Shown: positions 46,101 through 55,255, counted from the first letter of the stretch. The stretch is DNA of 64,000 nt from Caulobacteraceae bacterium (GCA_027489335.1 JAIXZX010000008.1:1-64000), one strand, 5' to 3'. Notes: generated by a model not told the origin, from the sequence alone. A program made the numbers and translations.

Positions 46101-47714
46101 ATGCGTATGACGAGGCTAACTTCCTCCATCGACACGGCTTCCGAGGCATTTCAGACCCAGGCTCAGCTGAATCGCGGCCTGGTTGACCAGCTTCGGGCGC
46201 AGATGGCGCAAGCCGCCCTGGGCGGACCGGCCGCCGCGCGCGAGCGGCACGAATCACGGGGCAAGCTGTTGCCCCGGGACCGGGTCATGCGCCTGTTGGA
46301 CCCCGGTGCGCCCTTTCTGGAGATCGGCGCCCTGGCCGCCCACGGTCTCTATGACGACGAGGCGCCGGGCGCAGGCGTGATCGCCGGCGTCGGTCGAGTG
46401 TCTGGCCGCGAGGTGATGATCCTCGCCAACGACGCCACGGTGAAGGGCGGGGCCTATTTCCCCATGACCGTGAAGAAGCACCTGCGGGCCCAGGAGATCG
46501 CCCTGCAGAACCGTCTGCCGTGTGTCTATCTGGTTGATTCCGGCGGGGCCAACCTGCCGCATCAGGCCGAGGTGTTTCCCGACCGAGACCATTTTGGCCG
46601 CATCTTCTTCAATCAGGCCCAGATGAGCGCCGCAGGCATCGCCCAGATCGCCTGCGTCATGGGTTCGTGCACCGCCGGCGGGGCCTATGTGCCGGCCATG
46701 TCCGACGAGACCGTGATCGTTCGCGGGCAGGGGACCATCTTCCTCGGCGGCCCGCCTCTGGTGAAGGCCGCCACCGGCGAAGTGATCAGCGCCGAGGAGC
46801 TGGGCGGCGCCGACACCCACGGCCGCCGCTCGGGCGTCGTGGACCACGTGGCCGAAAACGACGAGCACGCTCTGACCATCGTCCGGTCCATCATCGCCAA
46901 CCTGAACACCACCAAGAGCCACGAGATGGCCCTGGCCGAGCCACGACCCCCGGCCTTCGATCCGGAGGAGCTCTACGGCCTCATCCCCGGCGACGTGCGT
47001 GCGCCCTATGATGTGCGCGAGGTCATCGCCCGTATCGTCGACGGCTCGGACTTCGACGAGTTCAAGGCGCTTTACGGCACGACCCTGGTCTGCGGCTTTG
47101 CGCGCATCTGGGGTTATCCTGTCGCCATCCTGGCCAATAACGGCGTGCTGTTCTCAGAGAGCGCGCTGAAGGGCGCCCACTTCATCGAGCTGGCCTGCAA
47201 ACGGAAGATCCCGCTGGTCTTCCTGCAGAACATTTCGGGCTTCATGGTCGGCGGCCGCTATGAGGCCGGCGGCATCGCCAAGGACGGGGCCAAGCTGGTG
47301 ACGGCGGTGGCCTGCGCCGAGGTCCCCAAGTTCACCGTCCTGATCGGCGGCTCCTTCGGGGCCGGCAATTACGGCATGTGCGGTCGGGCCTATTCGCCCC
47401 GCTTCCTCTGGACCTGGCCCAACAGCCGGATCAGCGTCATGGGCGGGGAGCAGGCCGCCAGCGTCCTGGCCACTATTCGACGCGACGGCCTGGAAGCCCG
47501 CGGCGAGGCCTGGTCCGATGAGGACGAAGCCGCCTTCAAGGCCCCGGTCAGGGAACGATACGAGACCGAGGGCGATCCCTATTTCGCCACCGCCCGCCTG
47601 TGGGATGATGGGATCATCGATCCCGCCCAGACCCGCGACGTGCTTGGCCTGTCGATTTCTGCGGCGCTCAATGCGCCCGTGCCGGAGACGCGGTTTGGCG
47701 TCTTCCGAATGTGA
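46101..47714 (+). CDS. mccB: Methylcrotonoyl-CoA carboxylase carboxyltransferase subunit
   Basis: 537 residues, acetyl-CoA carboxylase-type carboxyltransferase. Motifs [48 protein letters not shown] and [26 protein letters not shown] are the MCC beta signature and differ from PccB. It carboxylates 3-methylcrotonyl-CoA to 3-methylglutaconyl-CoA in leucine degradation. ATG 46101 (or 46107, two codons later). Confidence 0.94.
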   Translation: MRMTRLTSSIDTASEAFQTQAQLNRGLVDQLRAQMAQAALGGPAAARERHESRGKLLPRDRVMRLLDPGAPFLEIGALAAHGLYDDEAPGAGVIAGVGRVSGREVMILANDATVKGGAYFPMTVKKHLRAQEIALQNRLPCVYLVDSGGANLPHQAEVFPDRDHFGRIFFNQAQMSAAGIAQIACVMGSCTAGGAYVPAMSDETVIVRGQGTIFLGGPPLVKAATGEVISAEELGGADTHGRRSGVVDHVAENDEHALTIVRSIIANLNTTKSHEMALAEPRPPAFDPEELYGLIPGDVRAPYDVREVIARIVDGSDFDEFKALYGTTLVCGFARIWGYPVAILANNGVLFSESALKGAHFIELACKRKIPLVFLQNISGFMVGGRYEAGGIAKDGAKLVTAVACAEVPKFTVLIGGSFGAGNYGMCGRAYSPRFLWTWPNSRISVMGGEQAASVLATIRRDGLEARGEAWSDEDEAAFKAPVRERYETEGDPYFATARLWDDGIIDPAQTRDVLGLSISAALNAPVPETRFGVFRM

Positions 47715-47730
47715 GGAAGCCTTAAAGACC

Positions 47731-48570
47731 ATGAGCAATCCCATCGTCGATCCCCTGGTCGAAGGCCTCGACACCGACGCCACCTCGCCGCTGGTGCGCC
47801 TGGAGGCGACCGTCGAGGGCGTGGCCATCGTCACCATCAACCGGCCCGAGCGTCGCAACGCCTTTGACGCGGCCCTGATCGCCGCCCTGTCGGAAACCTT
47901 CGAGACCCTGCACGGCGCCGAACATGTGCGCCTGGTCTTCCTGCGCGGGGCCGGCGGGACCTTCAGCGCCGGCGCCGACCTCGACTGGATGCGAGCCGCG
48001 GCCGGCCACACCGAGGACGACAACCGCGAGGACGCCATGGCCATGGCGAAGATGCTCAAGCTCCTCTGGGATATCCCGGCCCTGACCGTGGCCCTCGTGC
48101 AGGGCGGCGCCTATGGCGGCGGGGCCGGTCTGCCGGCGGCCTGTGACATGGCCATCGCCACCGCCGACGCCCAGTTCAGCTTTGCCGAGGTCAAGCTCGG
48201 CCTCGTGGCCGCCACCATCAGCCCCTATGTGGTCGCCGCCATCGGCCCCCGCACGGCGCGGGGCCTGTTCGCCACGGGGCGGACCTTTGACGCCGCCCAT
48301 GCCGAGAAGATTGGCCTGATCACCCAGGTGGTGGCCGATGACACAGCCCTCGACGCCGCCATCGCGAGCCTCTCCACAGAGATGATGGCCTGCGGCCCCA
48401 TGGCGGTGATCGAGTCCAAGAAGATCGTCGAACACGTCGCCTATCAGGAGATCGACCACGGTCTGATGGAAGACACCGCCAAGGTCATCGCCCGGGTCCG
48501 GGTGAGCGATGAGGGGCAGGAGGGCGTGCTGGCCTTCCTCGAGAAGCGCAAGCCCAGCTGGTCCGAATGA
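47731..48570 (+). CDS. Enoyl-CoA hydratase family protein, probable 3-methylglutaconyl-CoA hydratase
   Basis: 279 residues, crotonase fold. ITINRPERRNAFDAALI, GAGGTFSAGADLDWMR and VQGGAYGGGAGLPAACDMAIA provide the oxyanion hole and active site. Between mccB and mccA it is in the position of liuC, so it most likely hydrates 3-methylglutaconyl-CoA to HMG-CoA. ATG 47731 preceded by GAGGAAG. The last codons overlap mccA by 4 bases. Confidence 0.9.
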   Translation: MSNPIVDPLVEGLDTDATSPLVRLEATVEGVAIVTINRPERRNAFDAALIAALSETFETLHGAEHVRLVFLRGAGGTFSAGADLDWMRAAAGHTEDDNREDAMAMAKMLKLLWDIPALTVALVQGGAYGGGAGLPAACDMAIATADAQFSFAEVKLGLVAATISPYVVAAIGPRTARGLFATGRTFDAAHAEKIGLITQVVADDTALDAAIASLSTEMMACGPMAVIESKKIVEHVAYQEIDHGLMEDTAKVIARVRVSDEGQEGVLAFLEKRKPSWSE

Positions 48571-50456
48571 TCACGACCCTCCTGGTCGCCAATCGCGGGG
48601 AGATCGCCAGGCGCATCTTCCGCACCGCCCGGCGGATGGGCCTGGCCACGGTCGCAGTCTATTCCGACGCCGACGCCCATTCCCCTCATGTGCGAGAGGC
48701 CGATCAGGCCGTGCGCCTGGGGCCGGCGGCGGCCCGGGAGAGCTATCTGAACGTCGAGGCTGTGCTGGCGGCCGCCCGAACGTCTGGCGCCGACGCCATC
48801 CATCCCGGCTATGGCTTCCTGTCGGAGAACGCCGACTTCGCCGAGGCGGTGATGGCCGCGGGGCTGACCTGGGTCGGGCCGCCGCCCTCGGCCATCCGCG
48901 CCATGGGGCTGAAGGATGCGGCCAAGGCCCTGATGATCAAGGCCGGGGTGCCGGTGACGCCGGGCTATCACGGCGAGAACCAGGACCCCGCCCATCTGGC
49001 CGCCCAGGCCGAGCAGGTCGGCTATCCCGTCCTGATCAAGGCCGTGGCCGGCGGCGGCGGCAAGGGCATGCGCAAGGTCGAGCGCGCCGCCGACTTCACC
49101 GAGGCTCTGGGTTCAGCCAAGAGAGAGGCCGCAGCGGCCTTTGGCGATGACCGCGTGCTGCTGGAAACCTATGTGGCCCGGCCCCGGCACATCGAGGTGC
49201 AGGTGTTCGGCGACAGCCATGGCCAGGTGGTTCACCTGTTCGAGCGCGACTGCTCCCTTCAGCGCCGCCACCAGAAGGTGATTGAAGAGGCGCCGGCCCC
49301 GGGCATGAGCCCCGAGGTGCGCGCGGCGGTCTGCGCCGCCGCCGTCCGGGCGGCCCAGGCCGTGGACTATGTCGGCGCCGGCACGGTGGAGTTCATCGCC
49401 GACGCCAGCGAGGGCCTGCGGGCCGACTGCATCTGGTTCATGGAGATGAACACCCGCCTCCAGGTGGAGCATCCGGTCACCGAGGCGGTCACCGGCCAAG
49501 ATCTGGTGGAATGGCAGTTGAGGGTGGCCGCTGGCGAACCCCTGCCACTGAGCCAGGATCAGATTTCCCTGAACGGCTGGGCCATGGAGGCCAGGCTCTA
49601 TGCTGAAAACCCGGCGGCGGGCTTCCTGCCCTCCATCGGTGAGTTGGAGCACTTCGTACTGCCCGACAGCATCCGGGTGGACACAGGCGTCGAGCCTGGC
49701 GGCGCCGTCAGCCCGCACTATGACCCGATGGTCGCCAAGCTGATCGCCCATGGCCCGACGCGCCAGGCCGCCGCCCGCAGGCTGCAGAAGGCCTGCGGCG
49801 AGGTGCAGGTCTGGCCCGTGCGGACCAATGCCGGCTTCCTCGCCCGCTGCCTGGGCGAGCCCGACTTTCTGCGCGGCGAGGTGGACACCGGCTTCATCGC
49901 CGCGCGCCACGACGCCCTGGCCATGAGCCCTGAGCCCAGCCTGGCGGTCTTGTCTGCGGCCGCCCAGGGGCTGCTGTCCCAGGCTCCGACAACCGCCGCC
50001 GACCCGGGCGGCCCCTGGAGCGCGCTCACCGGCTTCCGCCTGAACGCGGCCCCGCAGGCGAGCCTGCGCCTGTACCGAGACGGCGTAGCCATTGATGCGC
50101 CAATGGAGGCGGGGCCCCTGTCGGCCGATGTCCTGCTGGACGCGGCCGGCGCCATCATCGTGTTCGAGGCCGGGGAAGCCTTCGCCTTCTCCGGCCAGGC
50201 CCCGGCGGCCGTCGCCGGGGAGGGACCTGCGGGCGATGGCGCGGTGATCTCGCCCATGCCGGGCAAGGTGGTCGCTGTGGCGGTGGTCCAGGGGGACAAG
50301 GTCGTCCGCGGCCAGACCCTGGTGACGCTCGAAGCCATGAAGATGGAGCACGCCCTGACCGCGGCCTTCGACGGCGTGGTCGAGATGGTTTCGGCGAGCG
50401 TCGGCGCCCAGGTCAGCGAGGGCGTCGTGCTGGCGCGACTGGCCCCGGCCGCCTAG
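48567..50456 (+). CDS. mccA: Methylcrotonoyl-CoA carboxylase biotin-carrying subunit
   Basis: 629 residues. Biotin carboxylase (about 1-445) with LLVANRGEIARRIFRTARRMG, KAVAGGGGKGMRKVE and MEMNTRLQVEHPVTEAVTGQDLVEWQLRVAAGEPL, then a linker domain and a biotinyl domain with EAMKMEH (biotinylated lysine about residue 592). It works with mccB. No HMG-CoA lyase gene is seen in the window to finish the pathway. Confidence 0.95.
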   Translation: MITTLLVANRGEIARRIFRTARRMGLATVAVYSDADAHSPHVREADQAVRLGPAAARESYLNVEAVLAAARTSGADAIHPGYGFLSENADFAEAVMAAGLTWVGPPPSAIRAMGLKDAAKALMIKAGVPVTPGYHGENQDPAHLAAQAEQVGYPVLIKAVAGGGGKGMRKVERAADFTEALGSAKREAAAAFGDDRVLLETYVARPRHIEVQVFGDSHGQVVHLFERDCSLQRRHQKVIEEAPAPGMSPEVRAAVCAAAVRAAQAVDYVGAGTVEFIADASEGLRADCIWFMEMNTRLQVEHPVTEAVTGQDLVEWQLRVAAGEPLPLSQDQISLNGWAMEARLYAENPAAGFLPSIGELEHFVLPDSIRVDTGVEPGGAVSPHYDPMVAKLIAHGPTRQAAARRLQKACGEVQVWPVRTNAGFLARCLGEPDFLRGEVDTGFIAARHDALAMSPEPSLAVLSAAAQGLLSQAPTTAADPGGPWSALTGFRLNAAPQASLRLYRDGVAIDAPMEAGPLSADVLLDAAGAIIVFEAGEAFAFSGQAPAAVAGEGPAGDGAVISPMPGKVVAVAVVQGDKVVRGQTLVTLEAMKMEHALTAAFDGVVEMVSASVGAQVSEGVVLARLAPAA

Positions 50457-50466
50457 ACCGAGCCCC

Positions 50467-50871
50467 ATGACCGTTCATCTGATCAAGCTCGTCGTCGGCT
50501 GCGACACCGTGGAAGACTTGTTGGACTGGCGCGCGCCGCAGGCCGGCGAGCCCTGGATCCTGCGCACCCGCCAGACACCCAAGCGGGCGGCCGAGCTCAC
50601 CGACGGCGGCTCCCTTTACCGGGTCTATAAGGGCGCCATCCTCACCCGGCAGCTGATCCTGGATGTGACCACGGTAGGAGAGGGGCAAGACGCCCGCTGC
50701 GAGATGTTGCTGGACGAAACCCTGGTGCGGGTCGCCCCGACGCCCCGGCGGCCCTTCCAGGGCTGGCGCTATCTTGAGCCCAAGGACGCCCCGCCGGACC
50801 TCGTTGGCGACATCGGCCAGGAGACCCCGCCGGAACTGGCCCGTCAGCTCCGCGAGGCCGGCCTCTGGTAG
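50467..50871 (+). CDS. DUF1489 family protein
   Basis: 134 residues. VHLIKLVVGCDTVEDLLDW at the start and FQGWRYLEPKDAPPDL near the end identify DUF1489, a family restricted mainly to alphaproteobacteria and of unknown function. It follows mccA by 10 bp and may be cotranscribed. No signal peptide or membrane helix. Confidence 0.85.
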   Translation: MTVHLIKLVVGCDTVEDLLDWRAPQAGEPWILRTRQTPKRAAELTDGGSLYRVYKGAILTRQLILDVTTVGEGQDARCEMLLDETLVRVAPTPRRPFQGWRYLEPKDAPPDLVGDIGQETPPELARQLREAGLW

Positions 50872-50876
50872 GGCCT

Positions 50877-51734
50877 CTAGACCGCCATGTTGTCGATCAG
50901 CCGGGTCTTGCCCAGATGGGCGGCGGCGAAGATGCGCACCCGGCCCTCGTGGGGCGGCGGGCCGGCGGGCGAGAGGTCTTCGACCTGTCGGACCTCGAAG
51001 TAATCGACCCGTTGGAAGCCGTGCCGCTCCAGGGCCGCGCGGCCGGTCGCCTCCACCTTCTCCACCGAGTCACCGGCCTTGAGTCGGGTCGCCGCATCGG
51101 CCAGCACCTTGTTCATCATGCCGGCGATCGGACGCTCCGCAACGCTGAGATAGGCATTGCGTGAGGACAGGGCGAGGCCGTCAGCGTCCCGGGCGATGGG
51201 GGCGCCGACAATCTCCACCGGCAGGTCGAGGTCGCGAGCGAGCCTGCGGATCAGCTGCAGCTGCTGGAAGTCCTTCTCGCCGAACACCGCCACATCAGGC
51301 TGAGCCTGATTGAGCAGCTTGGCCACCACGGTCGCCACCCCGTCGAAGTGACCGGGCCGGGCGGCCCCATCCAGGGGCTCGCTCACTCCGGAAACGCTGA
51401 CCTTGGTCGCGTAACCCGGCGGATAGATCTGGCTGACGTCCGGCGCATAGAGCAGGTCGCAGCCGGCGCTGGCCAGCAGCCGGGCGTCGCCGGCCTCGTC
51501 CCGGGGATAGCGCTCGAAGTCCTCATTGGGCCCGAACTGCGCGGGGTTGACGAAGATGCTGGCCACCACCCGGTCGGCCCTTGTCGTGGCCAGCCGCACC
51601 AGAGACAGGTGCCCCTCGTGCAGGGCGCCCATGGTGGGCGTCATGGCCACGGTCTCGCCGGCCGCCCGCCAGGCGCGGACCTGGTCGCGAAGCGCAGCGA
51701 CGGTGCGGACGATGGGCAGGGTTTGCGCGGACAT
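50877..51734 (-). CDS. panC: Pantothenate synthetase
   Basis: 285 residues. The PTMGALHEGHLSLVR (HxGH) ATP-binding motif, FVNPAQFGPNEDFERYPR, DGVATVVAKLLN and the KMSKS-like SSRNAYLS segment are all present. It condenses pantoate and beta-alanine in CoA synthesis. Divergent from mipZ across 164 bp, the same arrangement as I recall from Caulobacter. Confidence 0.95.
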   Translation of the reverse strand: MSAQTLPIVRTVAALRDQVRAWRAAGETVAMTPTMGALHEGHLSLVRLATTRADRVVASIFVNPAQFGPNEDFERYPRDEAGDARLLASAGCDLLYAPDVSQIYPPGYATKVSVSGVSEPLDGAARPGHFDGVATVVAKLLNQAQPDVAVFGEKDFQQLQLIRRLARDLDLPVEIVGAPIARDADGLALSSRNAYLSVAERPIAGMMNKVLADAATRLKAGDSVEKVEATGRAALERHGFQRVDYFEVRQVEDLSPAGPPPHEGRVRIFAAAHLGKTRLIDNMAV

Positions 51735-51878
51735 GGAGCCTCGTCTGGCGGAGAAAACAGCCTGCGGCTTATGGCCGAACCGCGGGGGGTGCGTCCATCC
51801 GTCCACAAGGGCGGGGGCCTGCCAAGTTGACGTGGCGGCCGGCATAAGCCTCTCGTTAACCTATAGGCCCGCCTGGCC

Positions 51879-51898
51879 GAATCGATGGAGCAGGACTC
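51879..51898. promoter_or_regulatory. Two GANTC (CcrM/GcrA) sites immediately before mipZ
   Basis: GAATC (51879-51883) and GACTC (51894-51898) lie within 20 bp upstream of the ATG. A TTAACCTATAG sequence (51856-51866) lies just upstream. CcrM methylates GANTC, and mipZ is a methylation/GcrA-controlled gene in Caulobacter, so conservation here fits cell-cycle control. Confidence 0.55.
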
Positions 51899-52723
51899 AT
51901 GTCCCAACCCCGTGTGATCGTCGTCGGTAATGAGAAGGGCGGTGCTGGCAAGTCCACCATCGCCCTGCACCTCGCCGTGGCCCTGATGTATGGCGGCGCC
52001 AAGGTGGCCGTGCTCGACCTGGACCTGCGCCAGCAGTCCCTGGGCCACTTCTTCGCCAGCCGGCGCGCCTGGCTGGCGGCCAACGAGGTCGAGGCGCCGA
52101 TGCCTCTGGAATTCCCCTTGAGCCCGGACCTCGCCCTGGCCACGGACGGGGAGGCTCTGGCGGCCTTCCAACAGGCTTTCGAGGCGGCCAATGAGGCCGC
52201 CGACTTCGTGCTGATCGACACCCCCGGCGGCGACACGGCCATCTCGCGGGCCGCCCATGGCCTGGCTGATCTGATCGTCACGCCGATGAACGACAGCTTC
52301 GTCGACTTCGACATGCTGGGCGTTGTCGATCCCGTCTCGCTGGATCTGAAGCGGCCGGGCCTCTACTCCGTCACCGTCTGGGATAGCCGCAAGGCCCGCG
52401 CCGTGGCCGATGGCCGCTCCATCGACTGGGTGGTGCTGCGCAACCGTCTGGCGCCCACCGAAGCCCGCAACCGCCGTCGCCTGGATGAGCGGGTCAAGGC
52501 CCTGTCCCGCCGCGTCGGCTTCCGCGTCGGGCCAGGCCTGCGTGATCGAGTGATCTATCGCGAACTTTACCCCTTCGGCCTGACCATCGCTGACCTGTCG
52601 CCGGCTATTCGCCCCGTGGCGATCTCCCTGCAGCACGTGGCCGCTCGCCAGGAACTCCGCGCCCTGATCGGCGCGCTCGGCCTCGGCGAAGTGACCGGGC
52701 AGACCCTGATGGCGGCCGAATAG
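51899..52723 (+). CDS. mipZ: MipZ, ParA-like ATPase positioning the division plane
   Basis: 274 residues. The deviant Walker A GNEKGGAGKST (residues 10-20, with signature Lys13 and Lys18), DLDLRQQSLGHFF, IDTPGGDTAISR and VTPMNDSFVDFDMLG are the MipZ signatures. MipZ binds ParB at origins and forms a bipolar gradient that inhibits FtsZ away from midcell. The RVIYRELYPFGLT tail is conserved. GGAG precedes the ATG. Confidence 0.95.
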   Translation: MSQPRVIVVGNEKGGAGKSTIALHLAVALMYGGAKVAVLDLDLRQQSLGHFFASRRAWLAANEVEAPMPLEFPLSPDLALATDGEALAAFQQAFEAANEAADFVLIDTPGGDTAISRAAHGLADLIVTPMNDSFVDFDMLGVVDPVSLDLKRPGLYSVTVWDSRKARAVADGRSIDWVVLRNRLAPTEARNRRRLDERVKALSRRVGFRVGPGLRDRVIYRELYPFGLTIADLSPAIRPVAISLQHVAARQELRALIGALGLGEVTGQTLMAAE

Positions 52724-52727
52724 GCCC

Positions 52728-53177
52728 ATGCTCTATCTGGCGCTGGGGTGCGTAGCCCTGGCCGTGTTCGTGTGGATGGGCCGCCGCGGCCGGCCGATGT
52801 TCCAGCGGCGGGAGTGGCGAATCCTCTCTGGCCTTGCCAGCGTCGCGGCCTTCGCCGCCGCCGCCTTCCTGGCCGTGCGCGGCGGCTGGGCCTTCGCCCC
52901 TGTTCTGCTGGTCATCGGGCTCTGGCTGGCCATGAGCGCCCGCAGCGCCGGCGCAGGTCCGGGCCTGGGCGGCGATGGCGGTGGGCGCGCCAGTGGCAAG
53001 GGCGGCATGAGCGAGCGGGAGGCTCGCGATATCCTGGGGGTCGGGCCTGAGGCCGGCTCCGATGAGATCCAGGCGGCCTATACCCGCCTGATGCGCCGCA
53101 CTCATCCCGACGCGGGGGGCTCAGCCGGACTGGCGGCGCAGATCAACGCCGCCCGGGATCGCCTGCTGCGAGGCTGA
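52728..53177 (+). CDS. Membrane-anchored J-domain protein
   Basis: 149 residues. Two or three N-terminal hydrophobic segments (about 2-17, 33-50, 55-70), a Gly-rich linker (75-93) and a C-terminal J domain (about 94-149) with HPD at 126-128. The J domain should stimulate DnaK ATPase; the membrane anchor places this at the inner membrane. It resembles the short DjlA/Tim14-like proteins of alphaproteobacteria. Starts 4 bp after mipZ and is likely cotranscribed. Confidence 0.85.
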   Translation: MLYLALGCVALAVFVWMGRRGRPMFQRREWRILSGLASVAAFAAAAFLAVRGGWAFAPVLLVIGLWLAMSARSAGAGPGLGGDGGGRASGKGGMSEREARDILGVGPEAGSDEIQAAYTRLMRRTHPDAGGSAGLAAQINAARDRLLRG

Positions 53178-53186
53178 GGCCAGGCC

Positions 53187-54452
53187 TCAGGCCGGCCCGA
53201 TCACCATGCAAGCCTGGTTTTTGGCCTTCAGGGTTTCGCAGGCGGCCTTGGCCCGGGCCTCGGTCAGACCGGAGAACCGCGCGCGGTAGAAGCCGGCGGT
53301 CGCGTCAGTGACCAGAGTGCCGGCCCCCGAAAAGGCCTCGGCGAACCGACGGCGGCTCAGTTTCAGCTGCTCCTGGGCCAGAGCCTTGGACTTGAACGCG
53401 CCCACCTGCACCTGCCACTGGCCAGCCGGCGGCGCCTGGGCGGCCGCCCGGGTCGGGGCTGGCGGGGGCGGGGCGGTGGCCAGCACGATCTTCAGACCGT
53501 CCTGCTCGCCGTCCCCCTGTTCCCGCGACGGGCGCATGATGGGGCCGGTGGGCTCAGGCTCGAACAGATTCTGGGCCACGGTGATCCGCTCTCCCCGCGA
53601 CCTGCGGTCGGCCACGTCGAAGCCGGTGAGCAGCAGATCCTGGGCGTGGTTGTCCCGGGCCGCCGTTGAGGCGCCGCCGAGCACCACCACGATCAGGCGG
53701 CGGTTATTCTTCACCCCGGAAATGGCGATGTTGTAGCCTGAGGCGTTGGTGTAGCCGGTCTTCAGACCGTCCACCCCAAGCTCGCGCCGCAGCAGGCTGT
53801 TGTGGCCGCGGATTTGCGTGCCCCGGAAGTTGAACTCCGGCGTGCTGAACAGGGTGTAGTACTGCGGGAAGTCCCGCATGATCGCCCGCGACAGCACCGC
53901 CAGATCCCGGGCTGTGGACAGCTGACGGCTGTCGGGCAGACCCGAGGCGTTGACGAAGGTGGTGGAGTCCATGCCGAGCTCCCGGGCCCGCAGGGTCATC
54001 AGCGCGGCGAATCGCGCTTCGCTGCCCCCCAGCTTCTCGGCCACGGCCACGGCGACGTCATTGGCCGAGCGGATGGCCAGGGCGTGCATGGCCTCTTCAA
54101 CCGTGATCGAGTCGCCGGCCTTGACGAATAGCTTGGTGGGCGGCGCGGCGGCGGCCCGGGGCGAGAAGACGACCCGGTCATCCAGCGTCATCTTGCCGGA
54201 CGCCAGCTGCTCGAACATCAGATAGAGCGTCATCACCTTGGTGATGGAGGCCGGATATCGGGCGCTGTCGGCGCGCTTGCCATAGAGGACTTCACCGGTT
54301 TCGGCGTCCACGACGATGGAGGCGTACTTCGGCTGCTGCGCGGGCAGCTGCAGATACGGGATCTGGGCCTGGGCGGCCGGAGCTGCGAAGCCGAGAACGG
54401 TCGCCGCGGCCATGAGGCCGGCGAGAATCTGGCGGCGGGCGTGTTTGAGCAT
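53187..54452 (-). CDS. D-alanyl-D-alanine carboxypeptidase with SPOR domain
   Basis: 421 residues. Signal peptide (1-30, AAQAQ), then a penicillin-binding D,D-carboxypeptidase domain with Ser69-x-x-Lys72 (SITK), SAN at 129-131 and KTG at 231-233. A Pro/Ala linker (345-365) leads to a C-terminal SPOR domain (about 365-420; WQVQVGAFKSKALAQEQL). It trims peptidoglycan stem peptides in the periplasm; the SPOR domain should bring it to the division septum. Start taken as ATG 54452, giving a clean signal peptide. Confidence 0.92.
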   Translation of the reverse strand: MLKHARRQILAGLMAAATVLGFAAPAAQAQIPYLQLPAQQPKYASIVVDAETGEVLYGKRADSARYPASITKVMTLYLMFEQLASGKMTLDDRVVFSPRAAAAPPTKLFVKAGDSITVEEAMHALAIRSANDVAVAVAEKLGGSEARFAALMTLRARELGMDSTTFVNASGLPDSRQLSTARDLAVLSRAIMRDFPQYYTLFSTPEFNFRGTQIRGHNSLLRRELGVDGLKTGYTNASGYNIAISGVKNNRRLIVVVLGGASTAARDNHAQDLLLTGFDVADRRSRGERITVAQNLFEPEPTGPIMRPSREQGDGEQDGLKIVLATAPPPPAPTRAAAQAPPAGQWQVQVGAFKSKALAQEQLKLSRRRFAEAFSGAGTLVTDATAGFYRARFSGLTEARAKAACETLKAKNQACMVIGPA

Positions 54453-54613
54453 CGCGTCGTCCGTCACGTTTTGGGTTTCTGCCGCGCCCCCCGAGGTGCG
54501 CGCCAAGGATCAGAGGCTAACATGGCATGTCCCGCCTTGCGCGAGGGTAAACACCTGTTGAGCACCCCAAATCGTCGCATTGCCCGCCTGACAGGCGAGC
54601 GCCGCGTTCATTG

Positions 54614-54664
54614 TGCGGTGCACAAAAACAAGGTTGACTGCTGCGCTGCAACATGGGATGTTGC
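54614..54664. promoter_or_regulatory. Candidate PhaR-type operators and inverted repeat upstream of the phasin
   Basis: TGC-N3-GCA sites occur at 54614-54622 and 54642-54650, 28 bp apart. An inverted repeat GCAACAT-GGG-ATGTTGC (54648-54664) overlaps the second. PhaR repressors of other alphaproteobacteria bind related TGC/GCA motifs upstream of phasin genes. The rest of the 320-bp gap (54453-54772) has a CGCCTG-A-CAGGCG repeat (54585-54597) and no gene. Confidence 0.45.
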
Positions 54665-54772
54665 GGATGCGTAAAGCCCAGTTTTCGATCAAGCGTTCGC
54701 GCGGCCGCCGCCGCGCTTCCTGACATCCCCCGCGCGGCCCGCCGCGCATCTGACTTCCGAAGGAGTTCAGCC

Positions 54773-55216
54773 ATGGCCGCCGCCGACAACGCCAAGACCG
54801 CCAAGACCGCCGCCGAAGAATTCACCCTCGCCGGCAACCACGCCTTCAAGGACGCCATGGAGAAGTCCATGACCGCCCTGGCCGAGACCAACACCTATTC
54901 CAAGCAGAACCTCGAGGCCCTGGTGGCTTCGGCCACCGCTGCGGCCAAGGGCGCGGAAGCCGTCGGCGCCGAGGCTCTGGCCTTCGCCAAGAAGAACGTC
55001 GAAGAGCAGATGGCCGCCGCCAAGACCCTGGCCTCGGCCAAGAGCCTGCAGGAAGCCATGGAACTCCAGACCGCCTTCACCAAGAAGGCGATGGAATCCT
55101 ACATGTCGGAAATGACCCGCATGTCGGAGCTGTTCACCGCCTCGATGAAGGACTCCCTGAAGCCGATCAACGAGCGCGTCACCGCGACCGTCGAGCGTCT
55201 GCAAGCCGCCCGCTAA
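54773..55216 (+). CDS. Phasin family protein
   Basis: 147 residues, nearly all helical and Ala/Lys/Glu-rich, with YSKQNLEALVASATAAAKGAEAVGAEALAFAKKNVEEQM, the phasin_2 pattern. Phasins coat polyhydroxyalkanoate granules and control their number and size. AAGGAG precedes ATG 54773. It has its own terminator and likely its own promoter with PhaR-type sites. No pha synthase genes are in the window. Confidence 0.9.
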   Translation: MAAADNAKTAKTAAEEFTLAGNHAFKDAMEKSMTALAETNTYSKQNLEALVASATAAAKGAEAVGAEALAFAKKNVEEQMAAAKTLASAKSLQEAMELQTAFTKKAMESYMSEMTRMSELFTASMKDSLKPINERVTATVERLQAAR

Positions 55217-55255
55217 GGCGCGGCCGCGCCCCCGGGCGCAGCCTATATCTGCAAG

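Noticed and set aside
51849-51866. CtrA box (TTAA-N7-TTAA) before mipZ
   Set aside because: Only one half site TTAACC is present; the other position reads TAAG, so the full motif is not met.
54634-54662. Sigma-70 promoter TTGACT-N17-GATGTT before the phasin
   Set aside because: The -35 is acceptable but the -10 is poor and lies inside the inverted repeat; not called as a separate feature.
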